Shown here: positions 31,954-43,394 of the stretch, piece after piece
Numbering within the stretch: the stretch's first letter is position 1
Layout of the letters: each line of letters starts with the position of its first letter
Assembly: GCA_029582165.1 (NCBI GenBank)
Contig: CM055887.1
Coordinates: 15,361,190-15,425,189, forward strand
DNA: 64,000 nt
Reading direction: 5' to 3'
DNA from: Portulaca oleracea
Taxonomy: Eukaryota > Streptophyta > Magnoliopsida > Caryophyllales > Portulacaceae
The notes under the pieces: model-generated
Told to the model about the DNA's origin: nothing
The model's input: the letters and a program-made list of their open reading frames with translations, nothing else
The model's database searches: none
Position numbers and translations under genes: made by a program

Positions 31954-33137
31954 TTATTCTGCTAAGGTCACTGCTCTTCTGTTTGGACATTCTGATGCTA
32001 GATGTCCAAGACTTTGATATCTAAAACACCTCCTCTCAAGGAATGGTCGATTGATAGGGACTGGGGTTCTTTGTGGGGAATTTTGGGACTGTGTTTGAGG
32101 TGGTTTAGGGGCTGGATATCTGGTTTGTGGTTGTGGGGATGGATAGGTTCTTTGAGGCGGATTATAGGATTTGTTGTAATGGTCTGATTTGGTTTGAGGA
32201 TATGTTTTGGCTGGGTACTTGCTTCCATACTCCTTCCTTTGGGGCTTCTTCTGCTGTTCCACCTTATGAGCCAAAGAACTCAACTCATCAAGTGAATTAT
32301 ACACCTGCAGCTCAACAACATTTTTGATGTTATCATTCAATCCTGCAAGATACCTCACATAGGTTTGAATTTCATTCTCCTTCATGTTACACTTCCAAAG
32401 TAGATGCTCAAACTCCGAGGTATACTCCTCAACAGATTTGCTACCCTGGACCAAGTGTTGAAGCTTCGAGTAATTCTCCTTCATGTAGTTTTCCGGTAAG
32501 AACTTCTCCTTGAGCTTCTCCCTCATTTCAATCCATGTATTGACCTTAGCTTCACCTATCTTCTCTCTCCTCCTTTGTAAGTTATTCCACCATGTAGATG
32601 CATATTTCTTCAGCTTCAATGCAACCAACTTCACCTTATGCTCCACAGACACTTCCTTCAAATCAAACACCCTCTCCACAGTTTGCAACCAATCCAGAAA
32701 TACATCAGGATCCAATCACCTCCATATTCAGGAATATGTATCTTGAAATCCAACTTCTCAACTCTTCTATTTTCCCTTCTTTCTTCCCTCTCACTCCTAC
32801 TCCCAGATTCTCCTCCACTACTCCTAGGTGATCTCCTTACATACCTCCTTCTTCTGTGATACCTAGGTCCTCTGCCTCCTCTTCCAGTTTCACTAAAAGG
32901 GTTCTCCTCTTCTTCTTCATACTCCTCATTAGTCTCTCCATTAAGCCCATTTCTGTGCAACCTCATATAATATTGCAACTGATCACTCATAAATTTCAGT
33001 TTCCCCTCCAATTCCTCCTTCTCCCTCAAGGCTTGTTCTGCTATTTCCTCATGTGTTCTACTACATCCCGACATCATAAACAACACAAATAACACAAACA
33101 GACCTTCCTCCAAGATGAAACTCAGCTTTGATACCAA
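31954..33137 (-). pseudogene. Gag of element B, frameshifted
   Basis: Structural protein of the virus-like particle. The first part (33137 to about 32700) has an acidic run and an Arg-rich segment RYHRRRRYVRRSPR. After a one-base frameshift near 32715 the gag core follows (FLDWLQTVERVF, YASTWWNNLQRRR, EKFLPENY, SVEEYTSEFEHL), then a Pro/Gln-rich linker and a zinc knuckle CFRYQSLGHLASEC in which the second Cys is Tyr. The frame ends at a TAA (31954) that is in frame with protease, so gag and pol were once one ORF. Confidence 0.85.
33124..33137 (-). promoter_or_regulatory. Primer-binding site of element B
   Basis: On the minus strand TTGGTATCAAAGCT follows the end of the 5' LTR after three bases. 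It is a variant of the initiator tRNA-Met site. Confidence 0.75.
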
Positions 33138-33140
33138 TTA

Positions 33141-34256
33141 TGATGTATGCAAGGTCGCTAAGATCAGAGTAATGACCTCAAAGCACACCACATTAACACA
33201 CAGCACACAGATTCTGGCCTCACAACAGAGAATCAAGCACAAACACACCCAAAACAGACCTCACACAGAAAATCAACTTCAATCTCCTCTAAAACAGAGC
33301 ACGAACACCAATGAACAAATGTTTGAAATGGATGATGTTGAAATGATGATCGGATGAACAAAAGTTACAATCAAACAGTAAATGAAGATAAACTTAAGGC
33401 TCGAGCTAATACAGGCCCACCACAACTAGAACTTCAAGGGCAATGGACTCGATCACCTCAATGGAGACAGACACACCACCATTGAAATCACCAAGCTCTA
33501 CACCCACCACAGGGATTGCCAAATCCTTGATACTGTAGTAGAATTAACCAAGGAAGAGTGGTTAACGTCACTCACAAAAAAGAGGCTCAACAAGGCACTC
33601 AAAATGCTATTGATTTCACTGATAGATGATCCCCTCAAGCTGTCGATTACAAAGTATATAAAGCTAGGGTTGAGCTAGATGATTAAGGGTTTCCCCTTGC
33701 TCCAGAAACTCCCTAATTAAGCATTAAGCTACTTAACTAACTAAGGCTCCTTACAAACTGAGTTACATCAAAATAAAAGGAAATAAAAAACAACAAACGC
33801 GTCTCATTACTAAAAAATGGTTAAATCACCTCACAAGCTGGAATCGACCTCAACAGCTTGGAAATGAAGTCTTCAAGGAGGATCTCAGTGCAGGATCACC
33901 TCACAGAATTGGAATATTCTCAACAGCCCAGAAGTGATGTCTTCAAAATTGACCTCAGAACTGGTAGATATGTTCACTAAGCTGGAAAGTCCTCAACAAC
34001 TAAAGTAAAGTTTTCAAAATGCGGGTGAGGACCTCAATCCAAAGATATGGAATTGAGAAATAACCTCACTGGCTGGCTGCTGCTGTTCATGTTGATGTTG
34101 TTGATGCTGGATGACCTCATGACCTGCTGGACCATCATGAAACACTCCTGGATGTCAGTGTTTGATGCTGATGATGGTGAGGTCGTTGCTGCTCCTGATG
34201 TTGGCTCTGGATCACTTGGTTCTGGACTTTGGACATTTGATGGAGGATCTCCATCA
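33141..34256 (-). repeat. 5' LTR of element B
   Basis: 1116 bp, differing from the 3' copy by scattered substitutions and small indels. It contains the copied pol C-terminus as a non-functional 82-codon ORF (34282 to 34034). Confidence 0.85.
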
Positions 34257-34288
34257 CTTACCCCGAAACTTCTGGGTTGCAACTCTTT
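34257..34288 (+). other. Remnant of element A between two insertions
   Basis: 32 bp starting CTTACCCCGAA, continuing the LTR broken at 27462 and matching CTTACCCCCGAA at 50333 in element F. Element C begins at 34289. Confidence 0.55.
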
Positions 34289-35564
34289 TGTTCGATTGTG
34301 GTATTTGGGGTAAAAAGTAGGGTTGTCGTACCTCAGGGATGGTGGGTTAGGTTTTCAGGAAACTGGTTTGCAAAGGTTTTCAATATGAAGGAAGCAGTAA
34401 ATAATTAAATTAAACTAATTATAAATTGAAAACAAGAACAAGAAATCAAAACCTAACTAAAGAAACTAAACTAGAAAACAAGAAAACAAGAACATAATCA
34501 AGAATGCCGTTAAAAACGCTCAAGAACGAAGAATGTAAAAACTAAATTTAATACTGAAATTAAGGGAAAGAAATTATACCTAGGATGCATTGTTCTAATC
34601 TAGAATATTGAAATCTTGAATCTTTAATCACGGATCTTCTCCAGAACAAACAAGAAAAAACGTAATTCGGATTACTAAGACTGCTTGAATCCTCACCTGA
34701 AGGGAGAATTCGAGGAACCTTAATCCTCCTCTTCACTAAAAATCAGATTTTTGTGGAACTAATACTAATGATATTGAAAATACAAGAAAGCAAAAGAGAA
34801 CAAGAACTTTGAAGAACTAATCACTTGTATTAATCTAAAAAGGTTGAATTACAATTGAAAGCTAAGAAAACTCCCTGCTAAAAAGCTAATTCTAAAACTA
34901 ATAATAAAACTAAGATAAAACTAAGTTAAAACTAAGATAAGATGAAACTAAGATATCCTCTTAATGAAATATACTATAGTTTATATAGAAAAGACTTAGG
35001 GAAAAGAAATAATAAACCCCCCCAAAAAACCCTAGCACAGCCGCCGTAAAATTCCGGAACTGCTGCCGACGTCGCGGGCGCGACTCATAGTGTCGCGGGC
35101 GCAACCCTCTTCTGCCCACTTCGCCAGTTCTCACTTCAGATGGTCGTCACGGGCGCTACACAAGTTGTCGCGGGCGCGACATTTTCTCGGAAATTCTCTT
35201 CACCGTCGTCGCGGGCGTGAATACTTCAGACTCGGATGCGAATCTCTTCTAGCCCACACGTCGCGGGCGCTACAAAGCTGTGGCGTACGCGACAGTGTCT
35301 CGGGTGTGACAAATCTTGACTCGGGCGCAACCCTCTTCTGGTTGAGTGATGGGGAAGGCTTCCTCGACCTTGAACTGCCCGGCTGTCGCGGGCGCTACGC
35401 CTGTGATGTTGGGCTGTTTTGGCTGTTTTGGCTCGGGTTTCCGTCTAACTCTCGATTTTCCTAGAAAAACACAAAATCATCATAGCTAATATATAATTAA
35501 GGGGCAAAAGCAAGAAAAACACCTTATAAAATGATATAAATTCGGCTCGAAACGAGACCGAACA
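34289..35564 (-). repeat. 3' LTR of element C with GTCGCGGGCGC palindrome cluster
   Basis: 1276 bp with perfect 6-bp TGTTCG/CGAACA ends. On the minus strand it begins TGTTCGGTCTCG, as does solo LTR D. Between 35071 and 35400 it holds at least six copies of GTCGCGGGCGC or close variants, some extended to the palindrome GTCGCGGGCGCGAC (35071-35084, 35167-35180). A TATATAAAC-type box on the minus strand lies at about 34978-34988, downstream of the cluster, so the repeats sit in U3. Confidence 0.85.
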
Positions 35565-37188
35565 ATACTCCCACACAAGGGTTTGCTCGCCCCGAGCAAA
35601 CTAAAATAAAAAGAAAAAGAAACTAACTACCCTAACTCACTTTCGTAGGAATTACGGTTGCATTTAGCGTATGCAACAAGCCCTTTAAACCCCTTGGCAG
35701 CCCAAGTGGATGAGGAAGGTCTCGTGAGGGTTTATAGCAACTATACCCACAAAAGCCATAGAAAAAGAAAAGAAAAAGAAAAGAAAAGAAAAAAACAAGA
35801 CTAAAAAGTAAAGAAAAGAACCAAGGAGAAACACTTTGTGAGATAAAAGAGGCGAAATCAAGATAAGGGTCAGCACAAACGAGGTTCACACACACGGTCG
35901 CGAAGTAACTACTAAACCAATGCATTCACTCAACCAAGAACACTTAACAAACACCTTCAACGCCTTTAGCAAGACTGTTACCAGACTTCACAATCTTCAC
36001 CTCACTCATGCATAGCTTGATGGGTTCCTCGTGTTCAAGTGCAGTGTTTCTTAGCTCGTTTTTTTTAAGTCAGGGTTTAATTGGTTAAAATTAACTACTC
36101 AAACACCCATGCTTGATTTATTTAAGGAATTAATGGCGCTTCCTCTCCCTATTTTTGTGTCGCCCTTGGCTTGGTGAGGGCCGCAGGTTACATAGAGATT
36201 GGTTCCACACTTATTGCATTACTCTTTTTGGCGTTGGGTATTCAACTACTCAACGAGATTTGGTGTTAGTTTTTTCGGGAGTTGAACAACCCATAACGGG
36301 GTTTACCCTTCCCACATGGGCTACTCCATACGCCTCATCATTACAAAAATGAAGTGCTTAAGGGGTAAGAGCGCCGCGCCACTCATAACGACCCATGTAG
36401 GTAGACTAACTTTAGTTAACTATCCAATTTTTAGTTTTTCTTTATTTAGAGCATGGATATTCAAGAAGCTAACGCTTTCCTCATAAACCCAGATTATCAC
36501 ATTAACTCGCCTAGAAGTGAATTTCTAAGGATACCACATGGTTGCAAACACCCGTCAAGTTATTATGCTTAGGTAAGGCAACAATCTAGCCTGAGACCTA
36601 TCAAGTTTTCAATAACTATTCTTAACTAAGAAAAAGCACTATTCTAGCAATCAGCGACACAACCATACACACAAACTACCTCTAGCCGACAAAATTTTTA
36701 AAAAGTTCACCTAATTTCAATGTTAATTAAAATTGTTTCTCTCCAAAAACTAGTAAGGCACTTGTGCCACCCCATTCCCACACAAAAACTCTATAATGTC
36801 TTAGTTGTGAATAAGGCGACACCACACAAAAGGAAAAGTCACACAAAAGAAAAGGAAAAACACAAGCCGGCATGCATGCCACCCCCACTCCCACACAAAA
36901 AGGCCAACAATGTCCTCATTGGAATCAGAAATAGAGAAAAGCAAGCACACAAAAGAAAGTAAAAGTGACACACTAAAAGAAAGAAAGAAAAAGAATAAAA
37001 GAGGGAAAAGAAAGCCATCTCACTAACTGGTAAAGAAAGATAAAGAAGGATATTACCTGGATGGCTTCTTGTCAAAAGACTCACTCCTTCTCACTTGACA
37101 ATGCAAAGTTAGGCGAGGCAATAAAGAAAAATCAAGAAAAGGAGAGTTAGTTATACAATATATACAAAAAATCTCAACCTACCTTCCT
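35565..37188 (-). other. 3' non-coding region of element C
   Basis: About 1.6 kb between pol and the LTR, with no ORF of note. It contains the hairpin TTTGCTCGCCCCGAGCAAA at 35582-35600, the purine tract GTGTGGGAG next to the LTR, two AATGAGGACATTGT-like motifs each followed by a TGTGTGGGA tract (about 36893-36920 and 36765-36800), and one copy of the TCACCAAGCCAAGGGCGACA block (36158-36180). Related blocks occur in element E. Confidence 0.6.
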
Positions 37189-37615
37189 TCAAGCACTAGG
37201 TGGATCGTGGAATGTAACACATTCCATGTCAGCAGTATCAGGAAACTCTAAGAAGGGCTTCAACATGTGCCCATTCACTTTCCACACAGAATTGTTAGAT
37301 GGGTCCTTGATTTCAATCACTCCTGAAGGGAATACCTGAGTCACAATAAATGGTCCAGTCCACCTAGATCTCAACTTTCCAGCAAAAAGGTGCAGTCGGG
37401 AGTCATAAAGGAGAACCTTTTATCTCGGGAAGAAGGTCTTTCTATGAATGATCTTATTGTGCAAGATTTTAGACCTCTCCTTACTCAATCGCCCATTTTC
37501 ATAGGCTTCTCTCCTTAACTCCTCAAGCTCACAAAGTGTAAGTCTCCTCACCTAACCAGCTGCTGACAAATCAAGGTTGAGGGCTTTCAAAGCCCACCAA
37601 GCTCTATGTTCAAGC
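37189..37615 (-). pseudogene. Integrase C-terminus of element C
   Basis: On the minus strand VELEHRAWWALKALNLDLSAAG leads into ELEELRREAYENGR, SKILHNK and [17 protein letters not shown], then a short tail ending PPSA. This is the usual C-terminal extension of Athila/Tat-type integrase. There is a TAG after SAAG and a TAA after KTFFPR. It is continuous with the integrase at 39035-40400 once solo LTR D is removed. Confidence 0.8.
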
Positions 37616-37620
37616 TCTAC

Positions 37621-39029
37621 TGTTCGGTCTCGTTCCGAGCCGAATTTTATCTTCTTTATAGGGTGTTTGTGTTTATTTTAGCCCTTTGTATATATTAGAT
37701 ATAGTGATTTGGTGTTTTGTAGGAAAATAAGGAGTTAGAAGAAGTTTGGGCTTAATTGAAGGTTTTTAGGGAATCCCGAGCGATTTCCCGAGTCAAACCA
37801 AGTCAACCCGAGCCGAGAACTAAGTCAACCCGAGCCGAGAGCCAAGGCGAAACCGAAGCCGGAAATTCCATGTCAAGATTGGCGCAAAACAGGGAAACAG
37901 TACAGACTCAAAGGTTTGAAATACGTTTGCCTTCACTCTTTGGGTCATAACTCCTTCGTTACAACTTCGATTGGTCTGAAATGTTGGGAGCTTAAAGTAC
38001 ACACCGAGAGCTCTCCATCGATATCTTACAGTTCTAAAACGAAGTTCGGATGAAGACGTTATGCGCGTTTGAAGTCGGCAGGGAAAAGCTGCCCAGAACA
38101 GTGACTCGCCCGAGTCAGGCTTCTGGGGCAACAAAGACATAGGCCAAGGGAGCGGGACAGAACACTGACTCGCCCGAGTCACTTATTGACTCGCCCGAGT
38201 CACCCGAAGTTCTGCGGAAATCTGCGAAGCTGATGCGCGTTTTGCTGAGTTAGTTTTAGGGTTTTGGGTTTCGTTCTCCTTCTTCTATAAATACCCAATG
38301 TATTCAGAACTAATTATCTTAGTTTTTATCTTTATGCTTAGCTTTTATTTAAGTTTTAGGAGTAGGATTAGATTAGATTTAATTGCTTTCTTCAATTGCT
38401 TTCTTTAATTGTTCTTTAAGTTTTCTCCATTGTTCTTCAAGCTTTCATTAAGTCTTCTTGCAATTGTTATTAAACTCTTCTTTCAAGTAATCTCATTGAA
38501 GTTTTACAAGCTTTCTCTCTCTCTCTTCCTCTCTCTCTCTCTCTCTCTCTATTCTCCATTGATGTTGATTTCAAAAGCTTTCTAGGGTTAGCCAAATCAA
38601 ATCCATCTTTTAGTGGGGAGGAGGGTCAAGGAATTCCAATTCTACTCCCTAGTGAGAATTTGGTGGATCCTTGGTAATCCAATCGACAATTTCTTGTTTG
38701 TTCGGGGGAAATTGCAAAGGTAGATTGAAGATTTGAAGTTTAGATCATCAAAGGTATAATCTCTTGTGCCTAATTTCATTATTAGTTTTATTGCTTTCTA
38801 TTACATTGCTTTTTATTTCTTTCTTATTTCTTGTTCTTAATTGCTTTCATCTTTTATTGCTTCCTTGATTATTATCATGTCTAGGTTAGTTTATTGCTTA
38901 ATTTACATAATTTATAGCTTTCCGCACAGAGAAAAACCCCAACGCAAACCGATTACCTCAATCAAGCCTAACACCCATCCCTGTGGACCGACAACCTTAA
39001 CTTAAAACCACAAAAATTACAACTGAACA
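37621..39029 (+). mobile_element. Element D: solo LTR in the integrase gene of C
   Basis: 1409 bp, starting TGTTCGGTCTCG and ending ACTGAACA, flanked by the direct repeat TCTAC (37616-37620 and 39030-39034). Removing it and one TCTAC rejoins the integrase frame of C (GKP, then a stop replacing Cys, then HL and VELEHRAWW). No internal region remains, so the element was reduced by LTR-LTR recombination. TATA box at about 38286 (TCTATAAATACC). It carries the TGACTCGCCCGAGTCA palindrome three times at 38102-38202, and a (TC)n tract at about 38514-38550. Confidence 0.93.
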
Positions 39030-39034
39030 TCTAC

Positions 39035-40402
39035 ATGTAAGTGTCAGGGCTTCCCTAAAACAGCTTTATTGGGTGACATCCCAATGGGGGTTTTGTAGGC
39101 CGTTCGGTAGGCCCACAAGGCATCAATCAGCTTAACAGGCCAGTCCTTCCAATTTAAAGACACAATGTTCTCTAAGATCTGTTTAATTTGCCTATTGGAG
39201 ACTTCCGCTTGACCATTAGACTGTGGATGGTAAGCGGTGGTGAGCCTATGCTCAACTGAGTACCTCTTCAGTAAGGCCTCAAAGGATCTATTGTTGAAGT
39301 GGGTTCCCTGATCACTAATAATGGCTCTAGGCATTCTAAATCTAGAAAAGATATATTCCTTAAGGAACTTGGTCATTAACTGAGCATCATTCTTCTTAGT
39401 AGGGATAGCATCTACCCACTTAGACACATAATGAACAGCGAGGAGAATATATTCATTCCCAAAAGAATTGGGGAATGGTCCCATAAAATCAATACCCCAT
39501 ACATCAAACACATCAACAAAAATCTCAAGTTGTAAGGGCATCATATCTCTCCTAGTAATCTTTCCCAAACTTTGGCACCTAGGGCACCGTTGGGCATAAT
39601 CATGAGCATCTCTAAAAATAGTAGGCCAGTAAAACCCACTATGTAAGATCTTGTAAGCAGTTTTCTTTCCACTATAATGTCCCCCACAAGGTTGGTCATG
39701 GCAAAAAGAGAAGACATCCATAATTGATTCAGCAGGAACACATCTCATAAGTATCTGGTCAGGGCAATATTTAAACAAATAAGGATCATCCCATACAAAA
39801 TTCTTCACAATGTGAAGAAACCTGTCCCTGTCATGCTTATTCCAGTCACTAGGCATCTCTCCAGTTACCTTAAAGGTCACAATATCAACAAACCAAGGTT
39901 CCACTCCCACACTAAAGAGTTGCTCATCAGGAAATTGAGCAGCAATAGGGGTGGCTTTCACAATGTCAGGCACAATCCTGGATAGGCGGTCAGCTACAGG
40001 ATTCTCAGCTCCTTTCTTGTCCCTAATTTCACAGTCAAATTCTTGCAATAACAACACCCATCTAACTAGCCTAGGTTTGGAATCTTTCTTTTCCATCAGA
40101 TACCTAATAGCTAAATGATCTGTGTAAACTATGACTTTAGCACCAAGCAAGTAAGGTCTGAATTTTTCAAAGGCATACACAATAGCTAGAAATTCTTTTT
40201 CAGTCATAGTGTAATTCAGTTGAGCATCATTCAAGGTCTGGCTAGCATAGTGAATAACAACAAGTTTCTTATCAATTCTCTAGCCTAGCATAACACCAAC
40301 AGCATAATCAGAAGCATCACACATGATCTCAAAAGGTTCTCCCCAAATGGGAGGTTTGAGAATAGGAGGGGAAACAAGGTTCTCAAAAGGTAATCTAATC
40401 TC
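39035..40402 (-). pseudogene. RNase H and integrase of element C
   Basis: On the minus strand: RLPFENL, PFEIMCDASDYAVGVMLG, a TAG, then [22 protein letters not shown] and [10 protein letters not shown] (RNase H), followed by integrase with HHCC ([29 protein letters not shown]) and the catalytic set D-D-E ([40 protein letters not shown]). The ORF 40234-39044 is open for 396 codons. The fragment begins abruptly at about 40400, where element E starts, and the reverse transcriptase core is missing. It ends at a TGA where the sequence passes into solo LTR D. Confidence 0.88.
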
Positions 40403-41920
40403 TTTCATCTCTTTCTTCTCTTCTTCTCATGTCTTTCTACTTCTCTTTTTATCACGATATTTATATCTCCACTCACTCATTTTCTCTTCTCGTTTCAGAT
40501 TTGCAAAAGAGCAGAGAAGTACGAAATTTCAGATGCAGCATCAAGCACCATCGCATACACCTGCAGGCATCCGGATCGAGCCCATCTATGCCCTTCATTG
40601 CAGCGTAGATCGACAGCTGAGATTGGAAATGGGAAGCTGAGGTCAAGTATAAACGAAAAAGAAAGCATATTTTGAGGGCTTGATGGTTGGTTCTGGGGAA
40701 GGTGACGCCCTAGGCCTCCATCTTTAGGGATAGTTTTTAGGTTAGATTGTAGATTTAGGTTTATTCATGCTTTGATTCATGCTTTTATCTCTGTTTTGTC
40801 ATCCATGTTAACCGATCTTCTAGGGTTTGTGAAGTTTGTTTGTGAATCGTTTGATGTTCTTGAATTTGGAATGAGATGTTTAAATGGTGTAATCTCGGGT
40901 TTCCGATCTCTGGGTAGTGATTTTGCTTGATGTTTGTATGCGGATGTGGTTCGATTTATGCCCTGTTCTTTGTTACTTTGACTTTGTTTTTTTCGCCTTT
41001 CTCTCTGTTTTTGGTCTCTTCCTTCTTTCCTTTATTTTCGGTTAGTAATCTTCAAGTTAGGCTTTTTACTTTTTTTTCCCTACTTGTCTTGGTATTGGCA
41101 GTAGCTTTGGGTAGCATTATAATAGTGTATTTAGTTGCTTTTTAGCTTTGGTCATGGTTAGTATAGATAATTAGGTTCATATGTTTTAGAGTGGTGCTTA
41201 GGCAGTGTAATGTTAGGTCGTGGTTAGTGGGTTGGTTTCAGTGTATGTTTTAGGATGTTAGAATGAGTTTGATTAGTTTAATTAGGTGTTTTATAAAATG
41301 ATTTGTTGCTAGTTTTTCCTTGGCTTAGGGGAAGGTTTTAATCTCTAATGAGATCTCTTTTCTAGGGTTTGACTTAGTTAGGGCATTAGACCATGTTTTA
41401 TGAGGTTTTCATTCAAAAACTCTCTTGATTGTGGGGTTTAGTACGTAGTGGAAATCCGCTAAACCTACTTAAACACGATCTTTAGGGTGATTGGATGGAT
41501 ATCCGAATAACTCCTCATTCATTTAGTGGAGAAGTTCAGATATGGTGATTTGCATTTAAAGCCTTTTAGGTGAGTCCTCATTCATTTGGTGGACGAGCCT
41601 TTAGGGCTAAATTCGGGTATACCTCGGGAGAAGCCCCGGAGTGGCTTTATTCTTGCAATAACTCAACTTCTATCTTGGCTTAGTATCCTGACCGAGACTT
41701 CCTCGTGATTAGGGTGATTGATAGGCGGTGAAAGACCGATCCTCGAGCCTTTTCCTTCCTTTTTGTTGTTTTTATTGTGTGTTTAGTTTAGTTTCCAAAG
41801 CTCTCAAAATGAACCTGAAAATCTAAACCTAGTAGGTGAGAGTTTGAGTGGCTTTTAGGTTCGGTACCCCAACTCCCTATGGATACGATAAACAAACCCG
41901 CACTATATTGCGATGGAACA
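40400..41920 (+). repeat. Truncated 5' LTR of element E
   Basis: Aligned with 45455-46871. It retains a segment of about 100 bp (41670-41785) that the 3' LTR has lost. A TATTTATATC box lies near 40460. The end GATGGAACA precedes the PBS. Confidence 0.8.
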
Positions 41921-41923
41921 AAA

Positions 41924-41941
41924 TGGCTCCGTTGTCGCGGA
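41924..41941 (+). promoter_or_regulatory. Primer-binding site of element E
   Basis: TGGCTCCGTTGTCGCGGA, three bases after the 5' LTR. It differs by three bases from the site of element G (61282-61299). Confidence 0.7.
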
Positions 41942-42047
41942 GTTGCGCCTACCGACCTTTTAGTTTTCTTGAGCATTCCCTCTAGGTTTTAAGAGAAAAA
42001 GAAAAAAAATTGAAAAATTAAAAATCTTAAAAAAAAAAGAAGAGAAA

Positions 42048-42935
42048 ATGGCATGTTTCCACTTCCCTCAAGATGAGCAAGAATTATTTTGTATTTATAG
42101 GACTAGATTAGATGCTTATCTTGGTTATTGGGCTCTTCATGGTTATGATTTTTCTAATAGAGAAGTGTTGACTGTCTTTAATGAGGGTGTGAATTTTGAG
42201 ACTCGTAACTTGTTCATTCACTATGGTTTTAATACTAAAAATGATTACGAGGCTTGGGATTTTCTTAATTGGTTGACCGAGGATACTCGCTGTTTTTTGA
42301 AGAGTTGTCATGCTTTAGGTTATTATTCTGATAATCTATGTGCTTATTATGTTAGATCTCACTATGAAAATTTATGTGCGAAAATTTGTCCCCCTTCCCC
42401 TTATATTGATTTGCATACTCAATCTCCATTTGTGGATCAACCAAAGGAAGGATCTTATGAAGATTCATATGTGAGTACCTCTTCCCTTCATCCTTTAATT
42501 CCTATGCTTGTCCCCTCCCTATGTACTCAATTTGAAACATATACTCATGTTTCCATGTCTTCCACTTATGTTGCTCATTCGAAATTTATTGAAAATGATG
42601 TTAACTATGTGCAACAAGATGATGTTAATGAGTTAGATGATAATCTTCGGTTGGGACTTGCTAGTGATGATATTGTTGAGGAAGTTGATGACTCTTCTAT
42701 ATGCTTTGAATGTGATGATGTGTCCCCCTCTCCCGATCATGCAATCCCCCATCATTCATTGTCTATCACTCCCTCACCCTACCATGGATGCCTCGAGTCC
42801 CTAGGTCCTTTTAGAGGGTACGATCCCTTCCTTGACCCTTATCTTGCTTACCTAGAGGACTTGCCTAGAAAAATCATGATCATTCATTTCTTTCATCATT
42901 TTAGTGATTTTTCTAGGCATTTGATAGGATGTTGA
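42048..42935 (+). CDS. Gag-like protein of element E
   Basis: A 295-aa ORF starting MACFHFPQDEQELF and ending FSRHLIGC, about 110 bp after the PBS. The first 110 residues have the helical gag pattern (FCIYRTRLDAYLGYW, REVLTVFNEGVNFETRN, NDYEAWDFLNWLTEDTR), resembling the second half of an Athila/Tat gag core. The rest is acidic (DDVNELDDNLRLGL, DDIVEEVDDS) with no zinc knuckle. It presumably forms or joins particles supplied by an autonomous relative. It has no internal stop although the element is non-autonomous, which suggests the ORF was kept under selection until recently. The gag assignment rests on position and pattern. Confidence 0.6.
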   Translation: MACFHFPQDEQELFCIYRTRLDAYLGYWALHGYDFSNREVLTVFNEGVNFETRNLFIHYGFNTKNDYEAWDFLNWLTEDTRCFLKSCHALGYYSDNLCAYYVRSHYENLCAKICPPSPYIDLHTQSPFVDQPKEGSYEDSYVSTSSLHPLIPMLVPSLCTQFETYTHVSMSSTYVAHSKFIENDVNYVQQDDVNELDDNLRLGLASDDIVEEVDDSSICFECDDVSPSPDHAIPHHSLSITPSPYHGCLESLGPFRGYDPFLDPYLAYLEDLPRKIMIIHFFHHFSDFSRHLIGC

Positions 42936-43394
42936 GAACACTTGCTTATTCTGACTTTTTCTTTTATGTGTTCTCATACATCCACAATTCTGAAATGCAT
43001 TTCGAGGATGCATGATCTTCTCCTTCGGGCGTTGAATTTTTCCGATCTTGAAGGCCCGAATCTTGAAGAATGAGGAGCGGCTAATGCTCCAAGTATGATC
43101 GAGGTTTACCCAATCGCTTTTCTTCATATTTGATGACTATCTGATAACCTCGTTCCACCCTTTCTCTTTTTGTAAATATTTCTTTGTTTTTGTTTGTTTA
43201 GTTTGTTTTCTTTTTGCATGCTTGTTTTTTCTTTTTGGTGGCGCGTCACTAGTATGCGATGTATTGGGTTTTCTTTGTTGTTGGAGCCGTGTGGGCTCGG
43301 GGCGCCACCCGTTTTCTATTTGTTAGGTGTTTGTATATAAGTTTGCTTGTTACCCACTAGGTGTTTGTATATATGTTTTTCTACCCTTCATGAG

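Larger units (their letters stand above)
27463..34256 (-). mobile_element. Element B: chromovirus-like Ty3/gypsy, near full length
   Basis: A 6.8-kb element on the minus strand. LTRs: 27463-28591 (3') and 33141-34256 (5'), both with TGATG...CATCA ends. Target duplication CTTAT/CTTAC (27458-27462, 34257-34261), with one mismatch. The related LTR of element F has the uninterrupted CCTTAC site. The PBS is a TGGTATCAAAGC-type tract beside 33140, and the purine tract AGGGAGGA (minus strand) is next to 28591. The gag-pol frame is broken by one frameshift and three nonsense codons. The C-terminal pol codons lie inside the 3' LTR. Inactive as it stands, but moderately young. Confidence 0.9.

Noticed and set aside
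34034..34282. Separate 82-aa gene on the minus strand
   Set aside because: It is the copy, in the 5' LTR of element B, of the pol C-terminus encoded in the 3' LTR.
35090..35464. Plus-strand 124-codon ORF
   Set aside because: It lies across the GC-rich palindrome cluster of an LTR, where stops are rare by composition.
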